Origin: Galaxea fascicularis
Taxonomy: Eukaryota > Cnidaria > Anthozoa > Scleractinia > Euphylliidae
Direction of reading: 5' to 3'
Length of the DNA: 64,000 nucleotides
Assembly (NCBI GenBank): GCA_948470475.1
Contig: OX419345.1
Span: forward strand, 13,052,117 to 13,116,116
Shown here: one piece after another, positions 1 through 48,974 of the stretch
Position numbering within the stretch: position 1 is the first letter of the stretch
Layout: every line of letters begins with the position of its first letter
Notes under the pieces: generated by a model
Database searches by the model: none
The model's input: the letters and a program-made list of their open reading frames with translations, nothing else
Told to the model about the DNA's origin: nothing
Translations under genes and position numbers: made by a program

Positions 1-1004
1 TATTCTGGGTCCATTAGAACCAAGTAGGGATTGTTATGTCCAGGAAATACTCGGGCAAAAGGTGTATCTTGAGCCAGCTGATATGGAAAAATTACACAAA
101 AAAGGAGGTTAGTGACCTGCTGATGTGTAATTTAGCCAGCTTCTTTGTAACTGCACTCTCCCAGACTTGCAATATGCTCAAGACCATAATAAGACCAATG
201 TTATTATCAACCTCGTAGAGTAGTTTACTATAGTCTATTACTTTGGCTAACCAATTAACAGTGTAGTGAACCATTCAGAAACCCAAGCAACTTCAGGTAG
301 CTGATATCAAATAGCCTGCAGAGCCAGTATTCGTGAGTATTTTTTGCCGTTTTGGAAGTGCAGGAACTAGTGCATTTAAACCCTTTGTCCTCTGCCTTGG
401 AATCATTTTTGGCTCACCCCAGTCCTCTGTCGGTTTCATCATTCAAGATGACATTATAGCAAATTAAGGGATTACTTGTTGCTTGCCCACACATGTATGT
501 CTGCCGTGCAGGCCAGGTGCAAAACGTGAGAAAGTGTATCAGAGCAAGTCACAGCTGGTTTCTAAATTTTTTGGTGCTCATTGGTTTAAAAATTGGCACG
601 ACTTTTATTCCCAACCAATCATAGACTGTAGTTATGCAAATCGAAGGAAATAGTGGTTGTTTTTTGTCGCTCATTTGGAGACTGCTCCACATTCTATCTT
701 CAAAATATCTTTCTATGTTGCAAAAAAAATAAAATAAAAATAAGTATAGGAAATCGCACGACCTCGAGTACAATTCGCGGTTTATAGATACGAGTGATTT
801 TGAAAGTTGTCAAAATCAGGAGTATCTGTTAATCCCGAATTGTACGAGAAGGTTGTGCGATTTTTCATTTATAGTACATTCAACAAAATTACGAACTTAC
901 GCGCCGTTGTCATGGAAACTTAATATGTACTCCTATGGAGTACTATTTGGGATTAATTGTACTGCTCTCGACCAATCAGAATTGAGTAATTTTGTTGAGT
1001 GTAC

Positions 1005-1044
<40 letters not shown>

Positions 1045-4028
1045 GTAATCTGCTAGTTTGAATTTTTTTTTAGCAACTTGCAGTGTTATGTAATTTTTTT
1101 GCTACAGTTATTCAGTTAAGATGTAATTTCAGTAGCTTGCACCTCAACAGACCCATCTCCCGCCTCTCCGACCCTCTCCCAAACCCGCTGGAAACTCTTC
1201 CTTTACTTCACGTTCTGATACATTGGGTGGCCTATTGAATATTGTCTGGATTCGCACAGTGCTAATTCTGAATTACAATTTGGATGTACGTACAACAAAA
1301 GTAATACCAAAAAAAAATACCACCTTCCAGCTTCCATATAGTAGACAGTCATGCCTCAATATAGCTAATGCATATAAAAGCCATGTTTGTTTATGAAGAT
1401 AGCCTTCTCTGAAACAACGCAATGGATTTTTGACTTGTGCTAACTTTTCTTCCAGCAATTTTTCTACCACAAGACATAGTTGAGCATTTGGTCCAAAAAT
1501 TCCAAATTGGTGTCAAGTTTATAACCAAGGAAAAGTGAGTTTTCGTTTCTACATCTGGCTCCGGTTTTTCATAGGCTGGATAGTGCTATCCACAGGATAA
1601 ACATCTATCCAGTGGATAGTGCAATTAGCCTTCCCATTACTTATCCGCTGGATGGTGATTTATCCGGTGGATAGCGCTATACAACGTTTGAACAATCGGG
1701 GCCTGGTAACTAATAAAAGTGATCTCTTGGCTGCTTATGGATGCTTTTAGTGACGGTGAATATCATACAAAAATCATATAATTAGATACCTGCCAACCTC
1801 TTCTGAGTCAAATGCGTGAGATTTTCATCTCCTCATGACCGAAATTTCCGAAAATATTCTGGCGAAGACGTCCGAACGCTACCGAACATGTCCGAAGATG
1901 TACCGATGACTTCCAAACACTTCCAAATCAATTTGAAGCTTTTCCGATGTTACGCTTATCGATCTGATCACGAGACTCCAGTTTATTTCAAGTTCCTCAA
2001 ATGCAAACAGAAACGCGACCTTTTTTTATTTTGGCGCGTTTTGATACAGTTTGGACTCAAACTCGACATTAAGTGCCATTTGTTGTAACATTTACGGGAA
2101 ATATTGAATTCAATGTTTGTTGTTAAAGAATGATTTCTAATTCAGGCGTAAGAAATTGTCCTCAATGCGTGAGATCGACGTTTTTGGTCCGCAGGCGTGA
2201 GACTCACGCATAATGCATGAGAGTTGGCTGGTATGTAATTATTGAATTGTGGACTACACAATTGAAGAAGTGAACGATCGTCGCCATTATGAACGCTACT
2301 GAAACAGTCGTGAAAAGAAAGCTTGAAAAAATCTATACTTCATTAAGAAGTGATTCAAATAGGATTCTAAAAAAGTGGGATAAGAATGTGATACTGTAGT
2401 TTCAGTTTCAGTTCTAGTTTCATTTACAACTCGTAAGCATTAATACAGACATTATTTTTCCTTTTCTATTTTAATTGTACTACTTACATCACAATACTAC
2501 AGGGACTTACAATGCAGTCATTAATGAGAATTAACACAGACAAATACAGACAAATGAGAGCATGGACTAGCAGATTCACACGTAATACAAAAGACTAATT
2601 ATATTATGAAGGAAGTGGGTGGTGGTTAGAGGAGCTAAGGAGCTTTGTACTTGATGATAAAGCGGTTTTCAATTAAGTGTCAAAAGTCATTTGCGTTTGC
2701 TTCGGTTTTGCATCAAGTTTATTAGGATTTTAACAAGCTGATACAAAACAACGCCAACCGCATTACTTCGCTCTGCGCGTGATTGGTTGATAAAACTCGC
2801 GCCACTTCTCATCCAATGAAAAGCAAAACCAAAACAAAAACCAATCGTGACTTGCTCGCGCGCATTTTCCCGCGCTTGGCGTCGGTTGCATAGAATTGCT
2901 TTGTATTTTGATTGGTTCATCGTGCTGTTTGTGTCTTGTGATTGGTCAGTGTAATTGCTTTGGTTTTGGTTTGATAGTTTAAAACCGCTCTATTAGTCAG
3001 TGATAAGTGGGTCGGTAACTTTGTGTGAAAACGCCTTGCATTTTTCATTGCCAATGGTTGTAATGCAAATTGCCTAAATTCAGAGCTGAACAAAATCATA
3101 CTGTAAAAGTTTATTTGTGGTTTAATAGAAAACGCTCTCGCAGATTTTTCCCTAATTTACCTTACTTGTAAAATTGGTTAAGCAGTTTATACAAGTAAAC
3201 AAAGTGTCATTGTGAAGCGTTTGACTAGATTTAGAGGGGCTGTGTGTTATTGTTGCTGTGGTAACAGGTGTTGCTTGGAAACCACCAAAAAACTTAAATC
3301 TTTTCATGAGTCGCAAAGATGTGTCAAAGGTCGTCTTCAGTGGGATTTTTTTTTATATCAAGGGTTGCACTCCTTAGCTAAAAATACTGTTACAAGCCCT
3401 CTTATAGCTGGTACAGTGAAACCCCGCCATATGACCACCCCGTTAGTACCACCACCTCGTCATTACGACCACTTTCTTTTGGAACCCGAACTGCATAAGC
3501 CCACGTATTTTCTTATTTCGAAAGCCCCGTTAATCCGACCACCCTGTTAATAAAACCAAATTTTCATGGCCAGACGGTGGTCGTATTAACGGGGTTCCAC
3601 TGTATTAACAGGGTGCTCGGATTAACGGGGCTTTCGAAATAAGTGGGCTTATGCAGTTCGGGTCGCAAAAAAGTGATTGTATTAACGGTGTGATCGCTTG
3701 GCGGGGTTTGACTGTACGACCAAATTTTCACGGTCAGATGGTGGTCGTATCAACGGGGCTCCACTGTATGTCTATTGCAGAACCAACACTGCATGGGTTA
3801 TTTTCATTTTGCAGGTTTTACATAACAAAAAGTGACGGAAGTTTGGTACAAGGCTCGGTGAGCACAGTCACGTCACATCACATGTGGACTTTTGAGTCCC
3901 CATTAAACAGAGAAAAACTGCTTTCAGGGCAGTATCCGCTGTCATGGAAAGTGGCGGACATGGATCTGTGGGTGCATTACAGATTACCCCACTACAGAAA
4001 CCTTTCCGCTTTCTTCAAGAACTTATGA
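1..4028 (+). CDS. 3'-terminal exons of an unrecognised gene (starts before the window)
   Basis: Three exons on the plus strand join in frame. Exon A (1-107) reads from base 2 and ends at donor gttagt in phase 1. Exon B (1456-1534) follows acceptor ttcttccag and ends at donor gtgagt in phase 2. Exon C (3815-4028) follows acceptor ttttgcag and ends in TGA. The joined C-terminus is about 131 residues, hydrophilic, with the stretches QEILGQKVYLEP, PQDIVEHLVQKFQ and, near the end, DMDLWVHYRLPHYR. The matching phases and protein-like composition argue for real exons. I do not recognise the family, so no function is given. No membrane segment is visible. The large second intron (1535-3814) holds MITEs. 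The N-terminus lies outside the window. Convergent with TRIM37. Confidence 0.72.
750..1044. repeat. Small inverted repeats, TIR MITE and (ATA)n tract
   Basis: Two structures sit side by side in an intron. Bases 750-868 form a hairpin (arms starting AAATCGCACGACCTCG, second arm ending GGTTGTGCGATTT). Bases 870-1008 are a short MITE with TIRs TATAGTACATTCAACAAAAT and its complement. Its right end runs directly into an (ATA)n microsatellite (1005-1044). Confidence 0.7.
1572..1712. repeat. MITE-like repeat, copy 1 (GGATAGCGCTATCCA type)
   Basis: The sequence is built from direct and inverted copies of a TATCCAGTGGATA-like motif and ends in GTTTGAACAA-CGGGGCC. A clearly homologous copy lies at 31742-31880 in a TRIM37 intron. 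No coding capacity; family unassigned. Confidence 0.75.
1713..3410. other. Intron sequence without a recognised gene
   Basis: No exon with plausible protein content was found. The stretch 2680-2960 contains several CCAATCA/TGATTGG boxes and CG-rich pieces typical of degraded MITEs. The ORFs here lack family motifs. Confidence 0.4.
3412..3768. mobile_element. Pogo/Tigger-like MITE cluster with TA flanks
   Basis: Bases 3414-3602 begin CAGTGAAACCCCG and end CGGGGTTCCACTG, and both sides are flanked by TA (3412-3413, 3603-3604). This is the terminal form of pogo/Tigger-type Tc1-mariner elements. Immediately downstream, 3605-3768 repeats the same sequence in inverted and then direct order, ending GGGGCTCCACTG-TA. 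The array is therefore nested or tandem copies. No transposase is present. It lies just upstream of the last exon of the 1-4028 gene. Confidence 0.75.
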
Positions 4029-4233
4029 GCAACTCTCAAAGGCCATAATTTATGATATGGACGCCGGCTGTAATTATTTCACTCAAATCTTGGGGTTCTT
4101 CCTCTGTACTGCTGTCTTGAAAATCCTACGAAAACGTTTGCTTTGTAGGCTGCAATGCAGTCCTAGGTTGATGTAACAGCAAGAACTGGAGTAGGTGAAA
4201 ACCAATGCGACTGTTACCTGGCTCCATTCATAA

Positions 4234-4604
4234 TAGGGAGTTTTAGCAACGACGACGGCGACGGCAACGAAAACGTCATTTCAAAATATAACTTCTCGTT
4301 TCTGTGACGCTTTCGAAATTATTGAAATTTGTTTAAGTAGGGAAATGCTGACGAACTGTCCAGGAACTAAATTGCTATGAACGGCGTTAAAGCAAGAAAA
4401 AAGAAAGAGAACTTTGCCTCCATACGTTCACGTTCTCGAGACTAAAACATAAAATTTGGTGATTTCACGTTGTTGTTGTGCAGATGATGGCAAAGAAATA
4501 TGCAACTATAAAACACACTTGCAGAGCGATTGTTTTTGCTCATTAAGCCTATTGTTTTGTGACGTTCTCGTTGCCGTCGCCGTCCTATTTGCTAAAACTT
4601 TCTA
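4234..4604. mobile_element. TIR MITE (TAGGGAGTTTTAGCAACG type)
   Basis: The left end TAGGGAGTTTTAGCAACGAC and the GACGGCGACGGCAACG that follows are matched in inverted orientation at the right by GTTGCCGTCGCCGTCC...GCTAAAACTTTCTA. The interior is non-coding. The target duplication is unclear, so no superfamily is assigned. Confidence 0.75.
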
Positions 4605-4957
4605 ATTTCTGAACGTGAAAACGTTTATCATCCTTGCCATTTCTTTCCTTGTATCCCTCTTCTCGTCACCACTCTACTGTAAACAAAAATTTAATTCAAG
4701 GTTCGAATAAGGAGTAATTTGTGATCGAGTTTTGTGGTTATTGTCTCTAAGAGACAGATTCACTACTACGTCGTGCACTTTAGTCCATAACGTTTGAATC
4801 TTCGGATGGTGTTCGTGTAGTTAACGGCGATCATACGAACATGGCATGGACTTGAACGTGCAGTGAGTGGGCCAATTTTTTTTAAAGGAATATCTCGGTT
4901 GCTTATTTGTCGTTAGATATGCGCTTTATAGAGAGACTTCCGTTTTTTACGCGCAAC

Positions 4958-5677
4958 TTAGGCCCGGTTCATACGTCGCATTTCTGCCATGTCGAATTCA
5001 ATTCAACGAATTAAATTCGGCAGAAATTCGACGTCTGAATCGGCTGCCGCATTTCTGCCGCACGTTCGACTGGTCTTGTCGCATTATCCGACAAAAATGC
5101 GACACCTATTCAAACGTCGAATTTCTGCCGTGTCGAATCTAATTCATACATTATGTTAATGTATTGAGCATGCGTAGACTGAGGTCTAAGATGGGGGTCA
5201 CGGTGGGAATTAGTCAGATTCAGGAGAAGAAAGTTCTTTGTCTGACAATGAAAATTTGGTCCCGCTGAAAAAAATCAGAGACGACGTAGAAAAGCGCAGT
5301 CGGCGACAGGATCAGTAAACTCGTGTTGCATTTTCACGGAACAAAATGAGCACAATCAACAGCAAAAGTTGAATTATTTACCTATGCTTTTGCTGAAGAC
5401 AATGCAGCATATACTGCTGCATTGTTAGCCTCCTCCTTCGCCCTCTTTCAATATTTTTTTACAAAACAAAAAGCCTCCGTTGAATATCTTGGTCCGCCAT
5501 ATTAGACAGCTACGTAACCTTTGTAACGTTTTTTCGCTGACCGACATACACGGCTGCATAACTTCAATGAATTAAATTCGGCAGAAATTCGACGTATGAA
5601 TCAGCTGTCGCATTTCTGCCGCACTTAATTGAATTGAATTCGACACGGCAGAAGTGCGACGTATGAACCGGGCCTTA
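4958..5677. mobile_element. PIF/Harbinger-like MITE with TTA duplication
   Basis: The element at 4961-5674 has long inverted ends, GGCCCGGTTCATACGTCGCA on the left and GCGACGTATGAACCGGGCC on the right. It is flanked on both sides by TTA, the 3-bp duplication typical of PIF/Harbinger. Subterminal palindromes (AATTAAATTCGGCAGAAATT) recur on both sides. Short ORFs inside are chance. No transposase. Confidence 0.75.
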
Positions 5678-6276
5678 CCTGGTACAGCAATGCAGGTAGT
5701 GTCATGCATGTGTTTATTTACAATGAAAATTTTGGGTATTTTGCCGAATGCTTGTTTGGAGGAACGAAACGAAACAGTGAAAAAACCTGTTAAAAATTGC
5801 TAGTGACTCTCAAGAAAATTGAGTAGCTTTCAGCCTGCAGAAATAACATAAATGTTTGCACGTACGCACACATTAAGATCGAGTGTTTTCTTTGGCTCGA
5901 AAAAAGCTTTTATCTGGTTCAAAAGAATTGAATTGCTCCTTCATTTTCCCCCACATGCACATCAGGTAATGAAGAAACAACAGGCCATTCGAAATCCAGT
6001 TCAGCGTTATCTTCAAATTCCATTTGCCATTGCGTGTGTAGGACGTCAAACGGTGGTTTTTTAAACGCGCTACTCGCCTGCGCCCCGTTTTGTTTTGACC
6101 GCGTTTTGACGTCATCCGTGCGTTATCAGAGTACACGCACTGCTAAATGGAACCAATCGACAGATAACTGACTTGAAACAAACTTCTAGGGCCCGACGTG
6201 CTTTCTGAAGTGTTAAGAAACGCACGACTGTATCGTTAGTGTAAAACCGAGAGGTCACCGATTTCTGTTCGTTTCT

Positions 6277-6508
6277 GGGGTCCGTTTCTCGAAACTCTCG
6301 AAACTTTTCAGGCGCATTTCGGGTACCACAATTTCCTTCGTATCTTGAAAACGAAGACATTTCCAGGCATGAAATTTTGTAAAGAATTTGCCCTTTCGTA
6401 TCTTGAAATCATAATAAAAGACCAGCTTTTTAGTATAAGGGGATCCCAGTTTTTGGAATGGCTTTTTGGGCCTGAAAAGTTTACGGGACTTTCGAGAAAC
6501 GGGGCCCC
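6277..6508. repeat. TIR MITE (GGGGTCCGTTTCTCGAAA type)
   Basis: Left end GGGGTCCGTTTCTCGAAAC is matched by right end TTTCGAGAAACGGGGCCCC. A related pair of ends (GCGTTTCTCGAAACTCC and its complement) bounds 10670-11050, so at least two copies of this family occur here. Confidence 0.65.
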
Positions 6509-9290
6509 TGGTTCCGAATTGGATACCCTTCCCGCCCTGACTGGTTGATTTCCACTATTACGTAATTTTTATGTGCTTACGGGTGTAAAATCAGAGTGCG
6601 TTAATAAAATAGAGCTGTTATGTGAAAGGTCATGCGTAAACATTGGATGAGGTTCCCAATTTACGTTTACGGCCGACGTTTTATACATCGTCTCTATTTT
6701 ATTTACGCACTTAAGGGCAGTTAAGTGACGGTAGAAATCCACCTTTTCGCCCGTGATGACATTGTGTGGATACTGCCAAAGAAATAGCCACAAAATGTTA
6801 TTTATGAAGCTTTTTCCTTTGTTTTCTTCAGCAAGAAATAGCGACTGTAAAGCAGAAACGACGAACATCCACCACTAGATTCAACAACAAAATCAGATGC
6901 GATGTCACAAAGACACAACAACAACAAAAGTCACAGCAACATTTTTCAAATGGCATTACTTCTTGCTAATTAAATATCCAAGTTTCGTCTGCTACTGCTC
7001 ATACTCTGAGAAGAACGCAGTAAGGCATGGGGTGCTGATTTTGTTCTTAATCCTCGTTTGAAGACTGCTTTTCTCGTTGCTCGATCGCAAACAGAAACCA
7101 ATGGAAGATGCAATTTTTGGACAATGCGAGCAGATTATTACAAACATTACCGAAACCAAACACCTAAAATACAATAGGGATTCCTGTCGGATATTGCAAT
7201 TTCTCTTTTCTACTTATTGAACCGAATGATGTTTTTGTCAACACGGAGAAGCCAGTCAAGTCTCTTCCAGATTGATGGAGATGAAAAGATTAAGAAATGG
7301 CATATTTTAGGGGCAATGCCAAAGGGTTTTGGTGTCCATCCACTAATTTCTAACTTCAAATCCCAATTTTAAGCCTTACATCTTTAATACTTCCCATTTT
7401 CCTAAATTTAACAAATCCTTTGACAAAAACCATCTCCTCCCAAATATATATCAATCACCCAAAAAATTACAAAATATCCCACAACATAGCTTCGTGGGAT
7501 GAGCATAGGGATTTTTATCTGCTTGAAACGCGAAAGATATCAACGTTAAATCCATGTTAAGCTTAGGTTACGTCCCGCCTCAAGTTTACCAAAACATTAA
7601 TTTGTGTGATATTCTGTTACACTTGTGAAGAGCTGGGGCTTTTAGCTGCGCGTTTCCTTTGGAGTTCCTCGGATCATCCATCCTAACGCCCTTTACGCTG
7701 CAGCCGTGTTTATGTATCGCACAGAGCATCACGAAGAGGAGGAGAAGATAATGATGATGACAATTTTGCACCCTTATCACACAAACAACTCAGTGAAAAA
7801 AACAAGTTAACTTCATTTCATGTTATTTATTTTTCCTTTGGATGGGCAAGAATCAATATCAACTCTCCAAAATATACTCTCGTCATGATCCACAACATTA
7901 AAAGTGATCCACATCAAGTTCTACATATGAACAGAATATTATATATATTTCAAGTTATTTCAGTCGGCTGCACAGTGTTATAATTGCACAGAAACGTGAC
8001 CGAATATATTAATACACGATTTGCCACATCGAAAAAATTTCACCCTTTAGGCAGGTAAGAAAGATAAGCAGATTCCCCTGCCATTAACCCTTCTGTGCAG
8101 ATTGGTTTGAAACAAAACTAAAGCAGTAAAAACGATTTTTATAGACAGCTTATGAGGGGAAGCATGAGTGAGTACAAACACGTAGTGTGGAATGAATAAT
8201 CTTACTGGTGTAGCTTTGAGAAAAATGGAACGCGAGATGGAGTGGCACGCGCGAGGGATTTGCCGCTCCTACACGCGCGTCTCTTTCCTCGCGCGCACTT
8301 CTCGCACTCCATATTTTCTGCAGTACCTCTGCTTCGCAGGCTACGGCAATTAGTTTAGACTTGTTTCGAGGCCAAATCAGGATAGGTTTTATTATAGCCT
8401 GGCCAAGCCACGACAGCTACAACTAAAGGTAAAATGACCACCAATGATCTGGAGTGTTCTTGACATGATTATTGTATAATGTGCAAGTAGATGATGTCAC
8501 AAGCGCTGACATCGAAAATTTACTGTACGCTTTCAGAAAATTAGAAGAGAGAGAGCGAGCTCAATGTATAATCATTAGGTAGATTTAGCAAAGACAGCAC
8601 AACGTGAAATAAGCACGCGAAAGCACGAAAAGGACTGAACGCAACTTCAGTGCCTACTTTGCCCTTCTGTCATTTTAGATCCGCGCGCGCCAATGTCACT
8701 GTTATCACGTTGTTTTTGCTAAATCAGCGTATTTTTTGCACATGACCCCTTGTATCTGCTTCGTCTAAATAGTTGGCCCTTTGCATGGAACTTCTAGAAA
8801 CAGGTGTCCTAGAACTACTATGGGGGAATGAAAGTAAACACTTCACGTTTGATTTAAAGTAACTTTCTCACCATTTACGTTAGAGAAAGGGAAAGAGACA
8901 GAAGTAACGTTTCATATGTGATTGATATCACTATTGATCAACAGCAACCAGAGTAAATAATGCATTACTGAAACTAACCTGTATGTTTATGTGTTACCAA
9001 TAAATATAATAAACATCTCTTCATTATCAATATTATATTATGTACAACATTACAATAATTAAGTCATCTATAGGTTAAATTAATTATCAGCTACTGACGT
9101 GTCCTGTTCTGTGCCACTGTCATTCAGCTGAGGACTGGAGTCACCTACGGAACAACAACATACAGATGGCATTTTCCTTTTCACAATTTAAAGACTTGAT
9201 CAAGCAGTTCGACGTTTGTTGAAGAACTCTTTAGTAGCTATCATCAACTAACATATGCTAGATATGTTGTGCCGCGTAGCACTATAAACA
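6509..9290. other. Gene-free intergenic stretch
   Basis: I find no exon with splice-consistent protein content and no recognisable transposon ends. The ORFs are short and low in information. It separates the upstream plus-strand gene from the convergent 3' end of TRIM37. Confidence 0.4.
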
Positions 9291-9299
9291 CATACAAAA

Positions 9300-9505
9300 G
9301 TGGTGGAACAGAGAATTAACTCTGGAGTGTAAATTAAAGTGCAAATAGAAGCCCATGAAAAACCCACTGGGCGTTAGCCCTAGTAAAGGGTATCAGGGAA
9401 CCACACGAGGCAAAGAAAAAATTCTTATGACCTCGGTGGGAATCGAACCCACGACCTCCGGATTAGATCTACCGTTGCTCTGCCGACTAAGCTACGATAC
9501 ATAAC
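9300..9505 (-). mobile_element. tRNA-derived SINE, inverted
   Basis: Read on the minus strand from about 9502, the sequence starts with a tRNA-like head. The A-box-like segment is TAGCTTAGTCGGCAGAGCA and the B-box is GGTTCGATTCC. The 5' and 3' ends do not pair into an acceptor stem, so this is not a working tRNA gene. The SINE body runs toward 9300. A- and B-boxes suggest an ancestral RNA polymerase III promoter. Confidence 0.65.
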
Positions 9506-9544
9506 ATACATATATAACATATGCTAGGTTACACAGGTGAAGGA

Positions 9545-9895
9545 AGGCGGAGATAGTAAACGACACTTTAACCGGAAGTCGTGTAAGAATCTCGCGTGAC
9601 GCTCGCGTGAACCTCTAAGGCCTCGCTCGTGCCTCTTAAAAATGGTGTTGTAGGCGGCAGCCTGGTTCGTTACCCTTAGGTTGTTGGAGGAATTGATGGA
9701 AGATAAAGCTGGGGGACGGGGATGGAACTGGGGACAGGATGGACAAGAGAATGGAGAAAAAGGAGAGACGAAAAACGTTCGATCTTTTTTTTTCGGCTTG
9801 TGCGTGCCTTTACTCTTCTGGTTTATTCGGATGTTCCAACGTTTAGCGATATTTAAAAAGATATTTAAACCAATAAAAGCTGTGTGAACCTGTTG
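9545..9895. repeat. Dispersed repeat copy (pair with 12335-12735)
   Basis: This segment is diverged but collinear with 12335-12735. Both contain a GGCGGCAGCC motif, a purine-rich block of GGA/GAA triplets and the shared string AAAAAGATATTTAAACCA. It lies just past the TRIM37 stop codon, so it may be part of the 3' UTR. TTTATT at 9822-9827 would be an AATAAA signal on the TRIM37 strand; that use is a guess. Confidence 0.55.
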
Positions 9896-10337
9896 CGAAA
9901 AAAATTCTTGTTTTTATGCTTAGGCTTCAATGAAGAAAGAATGAAGAAAGACAATCTGATTCTCTATCCGGCGACAACAACCTGCGCCCGACAATTCTGG
10001 GGAAGAATAACTGGCCGTTAAAGTATCATTAACTGTTGTGCGCGGTCAAAAAGGAATTTGAGCTGGCTCAAAGTGGATGATAGTTCATAATAGTCGACGA
10101 TAGTACATGATTTTTGGTGGTTAGAGATTCTTGTGCCAATCCGTTTGCGCAATCATTACATTCCCGCTCGATTTCTGCCAACCTTTGCTGAAGAACCCTG
10201 TTTGTATGGTTTGAAAGGTTACACAAATGTCAGGCATTTCAAGCACATTTTCTACATATCTCACGCAGCTTGGACAATCTATAACCTGTTCTAAAAAAGT
10301 TGGCTATCCTTAGCAGTGAAGCATTGTAATTTTTGTA

Positions 10338-47404
<37,067 letters not shown>

Positions 47405-48003
47405 TTTGACAGCTTTAAGTTCTACCAGCTGTGTACCCTTCTAGCGAGATTTTTTCTATGAGAAAAAGCCGAAACCAGACACATAACCTAACCTCCGATC
47501 GAGTTGTTTAGCGCCAGGAAAATCATTACAAATTTATGGCTTGTTCCCAACGCTCCTCTTGTTTGGGTTAAAAAGCACGTGATAGAATACTATAATTTGA
47601 TTGGTTGAAGGTAAAAATAGAGGGAAACGACGCCAGTTTTGAATTTTATTCGAGCAAAAATTCTTTTACAACATCATAAAAAAAAATCGTTCAGTGACCG
47701 ACTGACTAACTGGAGTTTCGCATTTTTATTTCGATATTAGAAGGGCCTTGAATAAAACGTCAAACACTGATGAAATATTTAAGCTTATTAATTATTTATT
47801 ATATTTTATCTTTTACCAAGATACCCGTACCGTCATTTGCATAGCTTAGGTTTGTGTCAAGCCAATCGGCTAAACGCAAAGTTTTTCCATTTCAAAATTA
47901 TGGTTTTATTCCTGAATTCACTGTCATAAATTTGAAAAAAATCGTAATGTATATCCGTCCCGTCAGGTCCAGACGCCATTTTATATTAGTTTACTTTATT
48001 CTA

Positions 48004-48536
48004 TACAGTAAAAACCCGCATACAAGAACACCCATTTTCGGGGTTCAGGCTGATTGGGTTTAGGTGAAATCAGCCTGAAAGTGTTCTTAAGTGTTCTTAA
48101 TTTTTTACTTTGTATATTCAAATTAAAACAAAGACGATAGAACTGCATACATATTGCATGTTTTTGTGTTTTCCCCTTATCATTGCCCTGTCTGTTGAAA
48201 ATAAAGGATGTGCTGACACTTTGACAAATGGTGACATTCATTTTATTGCATATTTTTCATGTAATTATAAGACTTTAATTCCAAATACAGTTGTTGTACA
48301 TTTGCTATACACAGCAACTACTTACTGGCATTTATTCAGAGATCTTAGTGCAATACCAAAGTAAAGCTACAGACACTGTTTGTTCTAATAAACTGAAAAG
48401 GGAAGAGTTTTTATATATAAGAACAATTTTTAATTTTCAGGCTGAATATGTTCTTATATATATATGCTCCTTTTTTACCAAATTTCAGCCTGGGTGTTCT
48501 TAATCCACATGTTCTTGTATGCGGGTTTTTATTGTA
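48004..48536. mobile_element. Pogo-like element, non-autonomous
   Basis: The element at 48006-48534 has ends CAGTAAAAACCCGCATACAA and TTGTATGCGGGTTTTTATTG and is flanked by TA on both sides. Internal GTTCTTA motifs are repeated. CAGT ends with TA duplication fit pogo/Tigger-type. No transposase. Confidence 0.78.
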
Positions 48537-48593
48537 CTTCATCCCGCTATCTAGTATGACTAACCGGGGCGGCGCTATATAAAGACTAGTAAC

Positions 48594-48824
48594 TTTCCAT
48601 ACAAACCCTTCTAAATTTTTTTTGGGTCGACCCAAAAAAAAATTAGAAGGGTTTGTATGGAATTTTGTAAGCATAACTGGGCTACGATCTCAGAGAAAAT
48701 TTGTCTCCAAATGCTCATTTTTGGCAAGTAGGCCTCTTGGATATTGTTCTTTCAGAATATCCTGACAAATCCCATAATTTCAGAAATTTCATTTTTGTGA
48801 CGTCACACTTTAGTACTCTATTCC
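48594..48824 (+). repeat. Dispersed repeat, copy 2, with palindromic start
   Basis: The start is a palindrome of about 68 bp centred on GGGTCGACCC (48594-48661). The rest matches 46640-46807 with a small insertion. The palindromic arm is the extra part compared with copy 1. Confidence 0.72.
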
Positions 48825-48974
48825 CCCACAACAGGGTGATTTAAAACTAAACCACTGAGAGTTGGTTTTCTGTTCTTCTTGAGCATCAAAAACAACGTTT
48901 CAGCTTTGGACCTTGCTCTCCTCCCCCCACCTCTTCCACCCCCCCCAACCTCTCCCCCCACCTCTGCCTCCTTA

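Noticed and set aside
3651..3810. Upstream part of the open frame running into the last exon of the left gene
   Set aside because: It reads through the pogo-like MITE. The splice acceptor ttttgcag before 3815 and the phase match with exon B show that only 3815-4028 is coding.
9431..9502. A tRNA gene on the minus strand
   Set aside because: A- and B-box motifs are present but the acceptor ends do not pair, and the sequence continues into a SINE body.
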